Below are positions 10,855-17,673 of a stretch of 64,000 bases of DNA, in pieces (position 1 is the first letter of the stretch; each line of letters begins with the position of its first letter). The stretch lies in the NCBI GenBank assembly GCA_041906305.1, contig JAYRJL010000002.1:496001-560000 (forward strand), read 5' to 3'. The position numbers were made by a program, and so were the translations under genes. Source of the DNA: SHVZ01 sp041906305. GTDB lineage: Bacteria; Pseudomonadota; Alphaproteobacteria; SHVZ01. The notes beneath the pieces were generated by a model. That model made no database searches, was not told the origin of the DNA, and saw nothing but the letters and a program-made list of their open reading frames with translations.

Positions 10855-11508
10855 ATGCGGACTTCGCTCGAAATCGGCACGGAGAAGGACAAGCCGACCC
10901 CGGCGCCACGCCTGCCGTCGGTCATTGCCGACCTGAGGGCGGAAGCCGAGCATTGCGAAAGATGTCCGCTTTATCGGAAGGCGACGCAGGTGGTCTTCGG
11001 TGAGGGGCCGGCACCGGCCCCCCTGATGCTGGTGGGAGAGCAGCCGGGCGATCAGGAAGACAGGGTCGGCCGGCCGTTCGTCGGGCCAGCCGGCCGGCTT
11101 CTGGATCGCGCCCTCGAAGCCGCGGGACTGGATCGAGAGACGATCTACGTCACCAACGCGGTGAAGCATTTCAAGCACGAGCTTCGCGGCAAGCGTCGTC
11201 TCCACCGCAAGCCCAACATTGGCGAGGTAAAGGCGTGCCGCTGGTGGTTCAATTTCGAAATCACCGCGGTGAAGCCGAAGCTTGTCGTCGCGCTTGGTGC
11301 CACGGCGGCGCGCTCGGTGATGAACCGAACGGTGGTACTGGCCCGTGAACGCGGTACTCCGTTGCATCTCCCGGAAGGATGCAAGGGGCTGGTGACGATC
11401 CATCCGTCGGCAATCCTTCGTATGCCGGATGAGGAATCACGAGAGAAAGCCCTGAATCTTCTCACGGCGGATCTCCGCAAGGCCGCGCTGATCATCGGCG
11501 CGGGCTGA
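10855..11508 (+). CDS. UdgX-type uracil-DNA glycosylase (covalent uracil-DNA-binding protein)
   Basis: Family 4-like uracil-DNA glycosylase fold, 217 residues. It has cysteines for the iron-sulphur cluster (CERC near residue 33, Cys in KACRWWF, Cys in PEGCKG), the UdgX motif GEQPGD (near 61) instead of the GEAPG of ordinary family 4 enzymes, and the UdgX-specific loop KRRLH with His117. In Mycobacterium smegmatis UdgX the corresponding KRRIH histidine traps the enzyme covalently on the abasic site. Motif 2 is HPSAILR (near 183). It should act on uracil in DNA and probably stay bound. It has its own EcfG-like promoter and sits among other DNA-repair genes. The Leu for Ile change in the loop is conservative. 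Confidence 0.88.
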   Translation: MRTSLEIGTEKDKPTPAPRLPSVIADLRAEAEHCERCPLYRKATQVVFGEGPAPAPLMLVGEQPGDQEDRVGRPFVGPAGRLLDRALEAAGLDRETIYVTNAVKHFKHELRGKRRLHRKPNIGEVKACRWWFNFEITAVKPKLVVALGATAARSVMNRTVVLARERGTPLHLPEGCKGLVTIHPSAILRMPDEESREKALNLLTADLRKAALIIGAG

Positions 11509-11617
11509 TTCCAGGGCTGTGGCAAAAAATTGTTGCAGCCGGGCAACCCGGGCTTCCGGGCAGGTGTTCGATTTGTGACCACCGGTTTTGGCGGGGATAC
11601 CAAGCCCGGAGACAAAC

Positions 11618-12208
11618 ATGATGCATCGTGACTCGACCGTGCCGACACCCGACCGCGGTAACGCCATTGCTTATGTCTGCCGATCCCTGGCCTGGGGCCG
11701 CACCATCGTCACCGTGATGGTCGGTGCCGCATTGGGGTCGGCTTATAGTCTGGCGAACCGGCCGGTGACGGCCGCTCCTCCGATCGAGCTCGCGGCGAAT
11801 GCCGCGGAACAACCGATCGTGGATTCCCACGGTCGACTTTTCGAGATCTTGACGAACGAGGCCCAAGTCCCCGACCGACCTCTGCTCGCGGTTGCAGATA
11901 TGGTTATGCTTCCGATCCCGGCATCCAGATCTCTCCGCGAGGTCGCGGTCGATGCGCAGGTCGCAGAGGTGCCCGCGTCGATATCGTTCCAGTCTATTGC
12001 GACGCTGTCGGTCCCATCGCCTCGCATGGAATCGGAAGTCCGCGAACTGAAAGGAAAGGCGGCCCCCTCGATTGCCGAAGAAGCGACAACGCGCGGGGCC
12101 GATAGGATCGACGCCGTCGCAGCGGTGTGGGGCTTCCTTGCGGTAGGTCTCGGTGGATCGACTGCGACCGCCGCAACGGTGCGCTCTACGTCTAAGCCGC
12201 CGCGCTGA
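11618..12208 (+). CDS. Hypothetical protein with one or two hydrophobic segments
   Basis: I do not recognise this 196-residue protein. A hydrophobic stretch near the N terminus (IVTVMVGAALGSAYSLA, about residues 29-45) could be a signal anchor, and a weaker one (AVWGFLAVGLGGSTATA) lies near the C terminus. The middle is Ala/Val/Glu-rich without motifs. The ATG at 11618 has GGAG at 11607-11610; an upstream in-frame ATG at 11588 lacks one. The 3' end overlaps the convergent topoisomerase IB gene by 17 bases. A minus-strand frame at 11743-12375 covers the same DNA but overlaps the topoisomerase in another frame, so the plus-strand reading is preferred. It could still be non-coding. Confidence 0.45.
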   Translation: MMHRDSTVPTPDRGNAIAYVCRSLAWGRTIVTVMVGAALGSAYSLANRPVTAAPPIELAANAAEQPIVDSHGRLFEILTNEAQVPDRPLLAVADMVMLPIPASRSLREVAVDAQVAEVPASISFQSIATLSVPSPRMESEVRELKGKAAPSIAEEATTRGADRIDAVAAVWGFLAVGLGGSTATAATVRSTSKPPR

Positions 12209-13328
12209 AAGTCTTCGGCGTCTCCGCTCGGCCGGCCACTCGGGTCAGGTAGGAAAGTACCGCAGCCTCCTCGGCGAGCATTCCTGCAGACGGAGGCGCT
12301 CCTTCGCTCATACGAATCTCCTCCGAGAGCCTGCCGGCGAGATACGCCTCGAGGATATTCGGGTGCACGTAGCACTTCCGGCAGATCGTCGGCGTGTTGC
12401 CGAGCTTCGTCGCGACGGCATCGATCGCCGCGCGGATCTTCCGCTTGCTGTCGGTCGGGCTGGTGAAAGGGCCGACCTGGCCCAACTCGAGCGCCGCCAT
12501 CACAGTCCCGGCCCAGGTGCGGAAGTCCTTGGCCGTCACTTCGCAGCCGGCGATCTCGCGCAGATAGCTATTCACGTCCGTCGATGTCACCCCGCGTCGC
12601 TCGCCGTCATCATCGATATATTGAAAGAGCTGCTGGCCCGGGAGCTCCTGGCACGCGCGTATCACCTTGGCGATACGGCGATCGCGCCGCTTGAGGCGCC
12701 AGATCTTGCCGCTTTTACCCTTGAACTCGAAACGCAGCTCGCTTCCCTCGACCTTCACATGCGGCGAGCGGAGCGTGGTCAGGCCGTAGCTTTTGTTCTG
12801 CCGCGCATATTCGTCATTCCCGACACGGATCAAGGTCGTTTCCAGCAGGTGCACGATCGTCGCCAGGACCTTCTCGCGAGGCAGACCGCGGAGGGTCATA
12901 TGACGGGCGACCATCTCGCGAATCCGCGGCAGGAGCGCCGCGAAGTCGATCAGTCGCTCATACTTTTCCTCTTCGCGAGAAGCGCGGAAGCGAGGGTGGT
13001 AGATGTACTGCTTGCGACCCTTGGCATCGCGCCCGGTCGCCAGCAGGTGGCCGTTCGGATCTGGTCCGATCCAGACATCGGTCCAGGCCGGCGGGATCAC
13101 CAGACCCTTTATCCGCTTGAGAAGGGCACGATCTGTGACGCGCAGCCCCTCCGGAGAGCGGTAGGTGAATCCGGCCCCGGATTTCCGCCGGGTGTATCCC
13201 GGTTGCTCGTCGGAAACATATGTCAGGCCCGCGATGTCCGCCGTTTCACGCAGGTCATCCGCTGCCGAGACACTCGTCGTAGGGCTGGAAAAGTCGGGCA
13301 TTTGGATCGTGCGCGAAATCAATTCCAC
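12192..13328 (-). CDS. DNA topoisomerase IB
   Basis: Type IB topoisomerase of the short bacterial/poxvirus class, 378 residues. The N-terminal DNA-binding domain contains KGLVIPPAWTDVWI and GRDAKGRKQYIYHP; the catalytic domain has RVGNDEYA (catalytic Arg), KDFRTWAGT (second Arg), and the nucleophile Tyr320 in CRKCYVHPNIL. It relaxes supercoils through a 3'-phosphotyrosine nick. The GTG start at 13328 overlaps the stop of the small proline-rich gene by 10 bases, consistent with translational coupling. An internal ATG at 13301 is the alternative start. An EcfG-like promoter upstream of the small gene would drive both, divergent from Ku. Confidence 0.9.
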   Translation of the reverse strand: MELISRTIQMPDFSSPTTSVSAADDLRETADIAGLTYVSDEQPGYTRRKSGAGFTYRSPEGLRVTDRALLKRIKGLVIPPAWTDVWIGPDPNGHLLATGRDAKGRKQYIYHPRFRASREEEKYERLIDFAALLPRIREMVARHMTLRGLPREKVLATIVHLLETTLIRVGNDEYARQNKSYGLTTLRSPHVKVEGSELRFEFKGKSGKIWRLKRRDRRIAKVIRACQELPGQQLFQYIDDDGERRGVTSTDVNSYLREIAGCEVTAKDFRTWAGTVMAALELGQVGPFTSPTDSKRKIRAAIDAVATKLGNTPTICRKCYVHPNILEAYLAGRLSEEIRMSEGAPPSAGMLAEEAAVLSYLTRVAGRAETPKTFSAAA

Positions 13329-13567
13329 CGGGGAGTCAGCAGCAGGAACTGGTTGACCGGCCTGTTAGGGGGCTGCGGTGGAGTCGGGGGCGTCGGCGAC
13401 GGATCGGGCAGGTATCCCGGCGGCGGCGGTGCCGGGACTTCCTGGGGCGGCAGGGGAGGCACTTCGGCCGGGGGCGGCTCGGGCCGGTGCGCCTTGCGAG
13501 GCTTTGAGCTTCCGAATTCAATCAGCACGAGATGGGAGTGTCCTGTCATGGGGTGGCCTGGCTGCAT
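13319..13567 (-). CDS. Small proline-rich protein upstream of topoisomerase IB
   Basis: An 82-residue frame with a strongly proline-rich centre: RPEPPPAEVPPLPP, then VPAPPPPGYLP and PTPPTPPQPP. The N-terminal part (MTGHSHLVLIEFG) looks like a short beta hairpin. There is no known family. Support comes from the EcfG-like promoter ending 18 bases upstream of the ATG at 13567, a GGAGG close to it, and the 10-base overlap with the topoisomerase start. An internal ATG at 13549 is an alternative. GC-rich DNA easily produces proline-rich frames, so it may be non-coding leader sequence. Confidence 0.4.
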   Translation of the reverse strand: MQPGHPMTGHSHLVLIEFGSSKPRKAHRPEPPPAEVPPLPPQEVPAPPPPGYLPDPSPTPPTPPQPPNRPVNQFLLLTPRWN

Positions 13568-13584
13568 CCCCTCCGCCCTGATCC

Positions 13585-13609
13585 AACCATCCGCCGCAGC
13601 CCGGGTTCC
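13585..13609 (-). promoter_or_regulatory. EcfG-type promoter for the proline-rich gene and topoisomerase IB
   Basis: On the minus strand: GGAAC (13609-13605), 17 bases, GTT (13587-13585). The -35 box is three bases from that of the divergent Ku promoter, so two polymerases could hardly bind at once. Confidence 0.65.
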
Positions 13610-13612
13610 GCC

Positions 13613-13637
13613 GGAACCGCCGCCCCTTTCTGCCGTT
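13613..13637 (+). promoter_or_regulatory. EcfG-type promoter for Ku
   Basis: GGAAC (13613-13617), 16 bases, CGTT (13634-13637), an exact match to the EcfG consensus. Only eight bases separate it from the ATG at 13646 and no ribosome-binding site is present, so the Ku message is probably leaderless. This also supports 13646 as the real start. Confidence 0.7.
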
Positions 13638-13645
13638 TTCCCGCC

Positions 13646-14521
13646 ATGGCACCGCGCGCGAATTGGAAAGGCCATCTGAAGCTGGGATTCTTGAGCTGCC
13701 CCGTAGCGCTCTACACCGCGGCTTCGGAAGGCGACCGCATCTCCTTCCACACGCTCAACCGCAATACCGGCCACCGGGTCATGCGGCAATTCGTCGACTC
13801 CGAAACCGGCAAGTCGATCGAGCGCACCGCCCAGGTGAAAGGTTACGAGGTTGCCAAGGGCGACTACGTGGTCCTGACCACCGAAGACATCGAGGAGGCG
13901 ATCCCCGAGAGCACGAAGACGATCGACATCGACGCCTTCGTGCCGGAGGAGGAGATGGACGAAGTGTTCATCGACAATCCCTACTACCTCGCGCCGAGCG
14001 AGCCGACCGGGCAGGAAGCCTTCGCCCTGATCAGGAAGGCGATGGAAGAGAAGAAGGTGGTCGGAATCGCGCGGACAGTCCTCTTCCGGCGATCCCGCCT
14101 TCTGATGCTACGCCCCAGCGGTCCCGGCCTCACCGCCAGCACGCTCCATTTCGACTACGAGGTCCGTGCGGCCGACGACGTCTTTTCCGACATCGAGAAG
14201 CAGACGCTCTCGAAGGAGATGATCGACCTCGCCAAGCACATCATCTCCACAAAACGGGGGAAGTTCGAACCGGACGAGCTCGAGGATCGTTATGAGGACG
14301 CCGTCGCCGAGCTGATCAAGGCAAAGCAGCAAGGAAAGGAGATCAAGGCGCCACCAAAGCCGGCCCATGGCGGCAACGTCGTCAACCTCCTGGACGCTTT
14401 GAGGAAAAGCGCTGGCCATCCCAGCGCAAGGTCGGAGGCCGTATCGTCGCGGCGTACTTCTCCGCGCAAGAAGAAGACCGCGAAGCATGCTTCGCCGACG
14501 CGCCGCAGGAAGGTCAGCTAG
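13646..14521 (+). CDS. ku: Ku protein, non-homologous end joining (copy 1)
   Basis: The 291-residue protein is a bacterial Ku. It opens with NWKGHLKLGFLSCPVALYTA, typical of the Ku beta-barrel core (about residues 8-200, including the QVKGYEV and RTVLFRR segments), and ends in a basic Ser/Arg/Lys-rich tail (SSRRTSPRKKKTAKHASPTRRRK) typical of DNA- and LigD-interacting tails. Bacterial Ku homodimers thread onto broken DNA ends and recruit LigD. The frame is open to 13532, but the family N terminus, the promoter spacing and the lack of upstream homology support ATG 13646. It shares the tetranucleotide CTAG (14518-14521) with the convergent second Ku gene, each using it for its stop codon. No ligD is in the window. 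Confidence 0.93.
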   Translation: MAPRANWKGHLKLGFLSCPVALYTAASEGDRISFHTLNRNTGHRVMRQFVDSETGKSIERTAQVKGYEVAKGDYVVLTTEDIEEAIPESTKTIDIDAFVPEEEMDEVFIDNPYYLAPSEPTGQEAFALIRKAMEEKKVVGIARTVLFRRSRLLMLRPSGPGLTASTLHFDYEVRAADDVFSDIEKQTLSKEMIDLAKHIISTKRGKFEPDELEDRYEDAVAELIKAKQQGKEIKAPPKPAHGGNVVNLLDALRKSAGHPSARSEAVSSRRTSPRKKKTAKHASPTRRRKVS

Positions 14522-15324
14522 CGCTTCGCCCGCCGCCCTTCTTCGAGGCTCCGTTTCAACGCATCCATGATGTTGATGACCTTGGCGCCACCTTCTTCAG
14601 GCATCTTTGAGGGCTTCGTCGCCCTGGCCGGCTTCTTCTTGCGCTTGCCGGCGATGGCCTTCAACAACGCCTCCTGCACCGTATCCCGCGCGATTTTCGG
14701 CGACCATGCCCTCGCCTGATTCTCGATCACACCCTTCGCGAGTTCGAGCGCGTCCTTCTTGACCTGGGCATCCTTGATCTTGTCGAAGTAGGTCTCCGGA
14801 TCTCTCACTTCGTCGGCGAAGCGTAGGGTCCACAGGATGATGCCGCGATCCCTTGGCTTCAGCAGAACTCCTCGTTCCCGGCGATAGAGAACCAGCCGCG
14901 CGAGCCCGGACGTCTTGGTCGCCGCCATCGCCTCGCGTATGACGGCGAAGGCCTCCTCTCCGACCTCGTCGTTGGGTGTCAGATAGTGGGCCTTGTCGAG
15001 CCAGATCGGCTCTACCGAGTCGGCGGGGACGAAGCGCTCGATATCGATGGTCCGGGTCGATTCCAGGGCGACTGCCTCCAATTCATCGTCCTCGACCACC
15101 ACGTGCCTGTCGTCGGAGACTCGATACCCCTTCACCTGTTCGTCGCCGTAGACTGCCTTGCCGGTATCGGCGTCGACATAGCGGCTGACGACGCGGTTTC
15201 CTGTCTTTTCGTTGAGGATGTGGAAGCGGACCTTCTCGGACCCGGTGATCGCCGGCGTCATCGCGACGGGGCACGTCACCAGGGACAGCTTGAGGTATCC
15301 CTGCCAGAACGGTCGTGCGGCCAT
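14518..15324 (-). CDS. ku: Ku protein, non-homologous end joining (copy 2)
   Basis: A second Ku of 268 residues, clearly homologous to the neighbour (WQGYLKLSLVTCPVAM, QVKGYRV, RLVLYRRERG) but divergent, so an old duplication. The tail has a short basic stretch (GKRKKKPARATKPSK) and ends in ALKRSLEEGRRAKR. Paired Ku genes in rhizobia can form hetero- or homodimers with different roles. The start at 15324 has GGAGG about 15 bases upstream. A strong terminator belonging to the hemerythrin gene sits only 20 bases upstream and no promoter is visible between them, so expression may depend on readthrough or on a promoter inside the hemerythrin gene. Confidence 0.93.
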   Translation of the reverse strand: MAARPFWQGYLKLSLVTCPVAMTPAITGSEKVRFHILNEKTGNRVVSRYVDADTGKAVYGDEQVKGYRVSDDRHVVVEDDELEAVALESTRTIDIERFVPADSVEPIWLDKAHYLTPNDEVGEEAFAVIREAMAATKTSGLARLVLYRRERGVLLKPRDRGIILWTLRFADEVRDPETYFDKIKDAQVKKDALELAKGVIENQARAWSPKIARDTVQEALLKAIAGKRKKKPARATKPSKMPEEGGAKVINIMDALKRSLEEGRRAKR

Positions 15325-15343
15325 CTCCGGACCTTCCTCCTCG

Positions 15344-15368
15344 AAAAAGGGCGGCCCGAAGGCCGCCC
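15344..15368 (-). terminator. Intrinsic terminator of the hemerythrin gene
   Basis: On the minus strand GGGCGGCC, a TTCG loop, GGCCGCCC, then TTTTT. The closing C-G pair makes the loop a cUUCGg tetraloop, which is unusually stable in RNA. It lies 8 bases after the hemerythrin stop and 20 bases before the start of the second Ku gene. Confidence 0.9.
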
Positions 15369-15375
15369 GGTTCCG

Positions 15376-15876
15376 TCACTCGGCCATCAGCTCGTCTTTT
15401 CGCGCCTGGAGGCGCGCGCCGAGTTCGTCGAGGTCGAGGTCGGTCTCGCGCACCTTGGGGAAGAGTTCGTTCTGCTCCTCTTTAACATGGTGCTTCACCC
15501 ATTCCGAGACGACCTTGACCTTGGCGTCGAACTTGCCGTCGATCTCGCCCTCGAGTCCCTGCTCGATCTCGGCGACGAGATCTTTGATGCTGCCGTGCTC
15601 GACCTCGGCCTCGTCCAGGAGATCGGTCTCCTCGATCTCGTCACGGACCTCCGGATAGAAGATCTCCTCTTCGATCTGGGCGTGGACGGACAGCGCCTTG
15701 CAGATCTTGGCGGCGATCTGAGCCTTCTTCGTCTGCGCGCGGTCACCGAGCTTCTCGTAGGCCTCGAACATCTCGGTCACTTCCTGATGGTCGGCCTTCA
15801 AGAGCTTGATCGCGTCGGGCGCGGCACCGCCGCGGGCGCGGGACTTGGCGGAACTGGTCTGTGTGGATGTCGGCAT
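15376..15876 (-). CDS. Hemerythrin HHE cation-binding domain protein
   Basis: The 166-residue four-helix protein has the HHE ligand pattern: His in LLKADHQEV (about residue 35), His and Glu in LSVHAQIEEEIFYPEV, His in AEVEHGSI, and HH/E in WVKHHVKEEQNELFPKV. This fits a di-iron hemerythrin-like site for oxygen, nitric oxide or peroxide. The N terminus is Ser/Thr-rich without a signal peptide. The frame extends far upstream, but ATG 15876 has GGAAGG about 10 bases upstream and an EcfG-like promoter at 15912-15936. Such proteins are commonly part of the alphaproteobacterial stress regulon. Confidence 0.9.
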   Translation of the reverse strand: MPTSTQTSSAKSRARGGAAPDAIKLLKADHQEVTEMFEAYEKLGDRAQTKKAQIAAKICKALSVHAQIEEEIFYPEVRDEIEETDLLDEAEVEHGSIKDLVAEIEQGLEGEIDGKFDAKVKVVSEWVKHHVKEEQNELFPKVRETDLDLDELGARLQARKDELMAE

Positions 15877-15911
15877 CGTGGGATCCTTCCTGAGACGAAT
15901 GTCTCCACCAG

Positions 15912-15936
15912 AACCCCGACTTAAAAGGGAGGTTCC
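15912..15936 (-). promoter_or_regulatory. EcfG-type promoter for the hemerythrin gene
   Basis: On the minus strand: GGAAC (15936-15932), 17 bases, GTT (15914-15912), giving a leader of about 30 bases with a ribosome-binding site before ATG 15876. Confidence 0.65.
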
Positions 15937-16025
15937 GGCCCCGTTCCGGCCGTTGACACCCCGCCGGCCCCCGGAGGAACATCCGTCCGTCGTGGGGGGC
16001 GCCGAACGAGAGATACCTTCCGTCT

Positions 16026-16062
16026 TGCCCAGCCGCCGCCAGAGACTGGGGACGGCTGGGCA
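16026..16062. repeat. 10-bp inverted repeat upstream of a binding-protein gene
   Basis: TGCCCAGCCG (16026-16035) is mirrored by CGGCTGGGCA (16053-16062) around 17 bases, ending 32 bases before the GTG start at 16095. It could be an operator or a leader hairpin. The T-rich stretch after it is weak, so a terminator is less likely. Confidence 0.45.
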
Positions 16063-16094
16063 TTCCTGTTTCATTCGATTGCAAGGAGACGGCC

Positions 16095-17612
16095 GTGAGG
16101 AAGACCGATCGACCCATGCGGGTCCTTTCATCGAGCGCGTTGGCGGCCCTGGCGGCGCTCGCGCTCTCGTCCGGATCGGCGACCGCCGCCGGCAAGGACA
16201 GCCTGGCGGTGACCATCGCCGGAGACGCCGCGACCCTCGACCCCCATGTCCAGTGGGACACCGACAGCTATTCGGTCTACCGCAACATCTTCGACAATCT
16301 CATCACCCGCAACCCCAAGGGCGAGATCGTTCCGCAGATCGGCAAGAGCTGGAAATACCTCAACGACAACGAGATCGAGTTCGAGATCGTCGACGGCGCC
16401 AAGTTCCACGACGGCACGCCGCTGACCGCCCAGGACGTCGCCTTCTCGGTCCAGCGCATCGTCAACCCAGCCTTCAAGAGCCCGCAGCTCAGCCAGTTCA
16501 ACAGCATCGTCGAGGCGACCGCGTCGGGGAACAAGGTCAAGCTTCGCACCTCCTCGCCCTACCCGGCCCTGCTCGCCCAGCTGGTGAAGCTCTCGGTGGT
16601 GCCTGAGGCCTACGTCAAGAAGGTCGGCGACGTCGAGTTCAACCAGAAGCCGATCGGCAGCGGCCCCTACAAGCTCGTCACCTGGCAGCGCGGCGTGCGC
16701 ATCCAGCTCGAGGAGATGCCGGGCTACTGGCGCGGCAAGGCGCCCTTCGCGAAGGTCGAGTTCCGCGGCGTCGGCGATGCCGCGACGCGCATTGCCGATC
16801 TCAAGACCGGCAAGGCCGACATCATCCGCGGCGTGACCCCGGACGACGCGGCGCTGATCGCGAAGGAGCCCGCCCTCCAGGTCCTTTCGGTGCCCACCGA
16901 ACGCATCGGCTACATGTTCGTCAACGCGCTGCACGGCCCGACGGCCGACGTCCGGGTGCGTCGCGCGATCGCGCACGCGGTCGACCGCAAGAGCATCATC
17001 GACGCGCTACTCGGCGGCTACGGCAAGATGGTTAACATCGTGCTGACGCCGGCGAACTTCGGCTACATCGAGGGCTTCCAGGGTTACCCCTACGATCAAG
17101 CCAAGGCCAAGGCGCTGATCAAGGAAGCCGGTGCCGATGGCAAGGAGCTGACCTTCATCACCTCGCCTGTCTACGACCAGCGCGTGGTCCAGGCGATCCA
17201 GCAGATGCTGGGCGAGGTCGGACTCAAGGTGAATATCGCCAACAGCGACCAGCCGACCTACCTGAAGCGCCGCCAAGGCAACCCGGAGGAAGCCGGCAAC
17301 CTTTCGACCGGCAACTGGTCCTGCGCCTGCCAGGATGCAGACGGCGTGATCAACCCGCTGTTCCGCAGCGACAGCATCTGGTCGAAGTACAAGAATCCTG
17401 AATACGACAAGCTCATCGACGCGGCGCGCGAGACGCTCGACGAGAAGAAGCGGCTCGATGCCTACAAGAAGGCGTTCGAGATCCTCGAGCGCGACGTGCC
17501 GGGCATCGGCCTGTTCCAGGGCGTGGCGATCTATGCCTCGCGCAAGGAACTGCAGTGGCAGCCGACGCCGAACGAAGCCTTCTTCATCTTCGAGATGAAG
17601 TGGAACGGCTGA
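16095..17612 (+). CDS. Peptide-type ABC transporter substrate-binding protein (SBP family 5)
   Basis: Periplasmic solute-binding protein of 505 residues. Signal peptide about 1-32 (SALAALAALALSSGSATAA). Family order is standard: KFHDGTPLTAQDVAFS, PIGSGPYKL, VRRAIAHAVDR, AKALIKEAGA, QMLGEVGLKVNI, NPEYDKLIDAARETLDEKKR. A GNWSCACQDADG segment lies in the ligand-facing region near the C-terminal third. The GTG start has AAGGAG at 16083-16088; an ATG at 16116 is less well placed. It is followed by permease and ATPase genes on the same strand, forming a complete importer. The ligand is unknown; the accompanying SDR and deacetylase suggest an amide- or hydroxyl-bearing compound. Confidence 0.93.
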   Translation: MRKTDRPMRVLSSSALAALAALALSSGSATAAGKDSLAVTIAGDAATLDPHVQWDTDSYSVYRNIFDNLITRNPKGEIVPQIGKSWKYLNDNEIEFEIVDGAKFHDGTPLTAQDVAFSVQRIVNPAFKSPQLSQFNSIVEATASGNKVKLRTSSPYPALLAQLVKLSVVPEAYVKKVGDVEFNQKPIGSGPYKLVTWQRGVRIQLEEMPGYWRGKAPFAKVEFRGVGDAATRIADLKTGKADIIRGVTPDDAALIAKEPALQVLSVPTERIGYMFVNALHGPTADVRVRRAIAHAVDRKSIIDALLGGYGKMVNIVLTPANFGYIEGFQGYPYDQAKAKALIKEAGADGKELTFITSPVYDQRVVQAIQQMLGEVGLKVNIANSDQPTYLKRRQGNPEEAGNLSTGNWSCACQDADGVINPLFRSDSIWSKYKNPEYDKLIDAARETLDEKKRLDAYKKAFEILERDVPGIGLFQGVAIYASRKELQWQPTPNEAFFIFEMKWNG

Positions 17613-17629
17613 CGGCCTGAACGGATCGT

Positions 17630-17662
17630 CGGGGCTGGCGGAACCTCCTTCCGCCGGCCCCG
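17630..17662 (+). other. Intercistronic hairpin between binding-protein and permease genes
   Basis: CGGGGC-T-GGCGGAA (17630-17643) pairs with TTCCGCC-G-GCCCCG (17649-17662), a 14-bp stem with one wobble pair and a 5-base loop. No T run follows. Such hairpins after periplasmic binding-protein genes commonly protect the upstream message and let the binding protein be made in excess of the permease. Confidence 0.6.
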
Positions 17663-17673
17663 ATCTCTAAGCG

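Noticed and set aside
11743..12375. 210-codon open frame on the minus strand
   Set aside because: Overlaps the topoisomerase IB 3' end in a different frame on the same strand and lacks any motif or start signal.
12153..13679. 508-codon open frame on the plus strand
   Set aside because: Antisense to topoisomerase IB, which has all catalytic residues.
15370..15374. GGAAC on the minus strand upstream of the second Ku gene
   Set aside because: No GTT at 16-18 bases; the following sequence is the terminator hairpin.
15953..15958. TTGACA as promoter of the binding protein at 16095
   Set aside because: No -10-like hexamer at 16-18 bases downstream.
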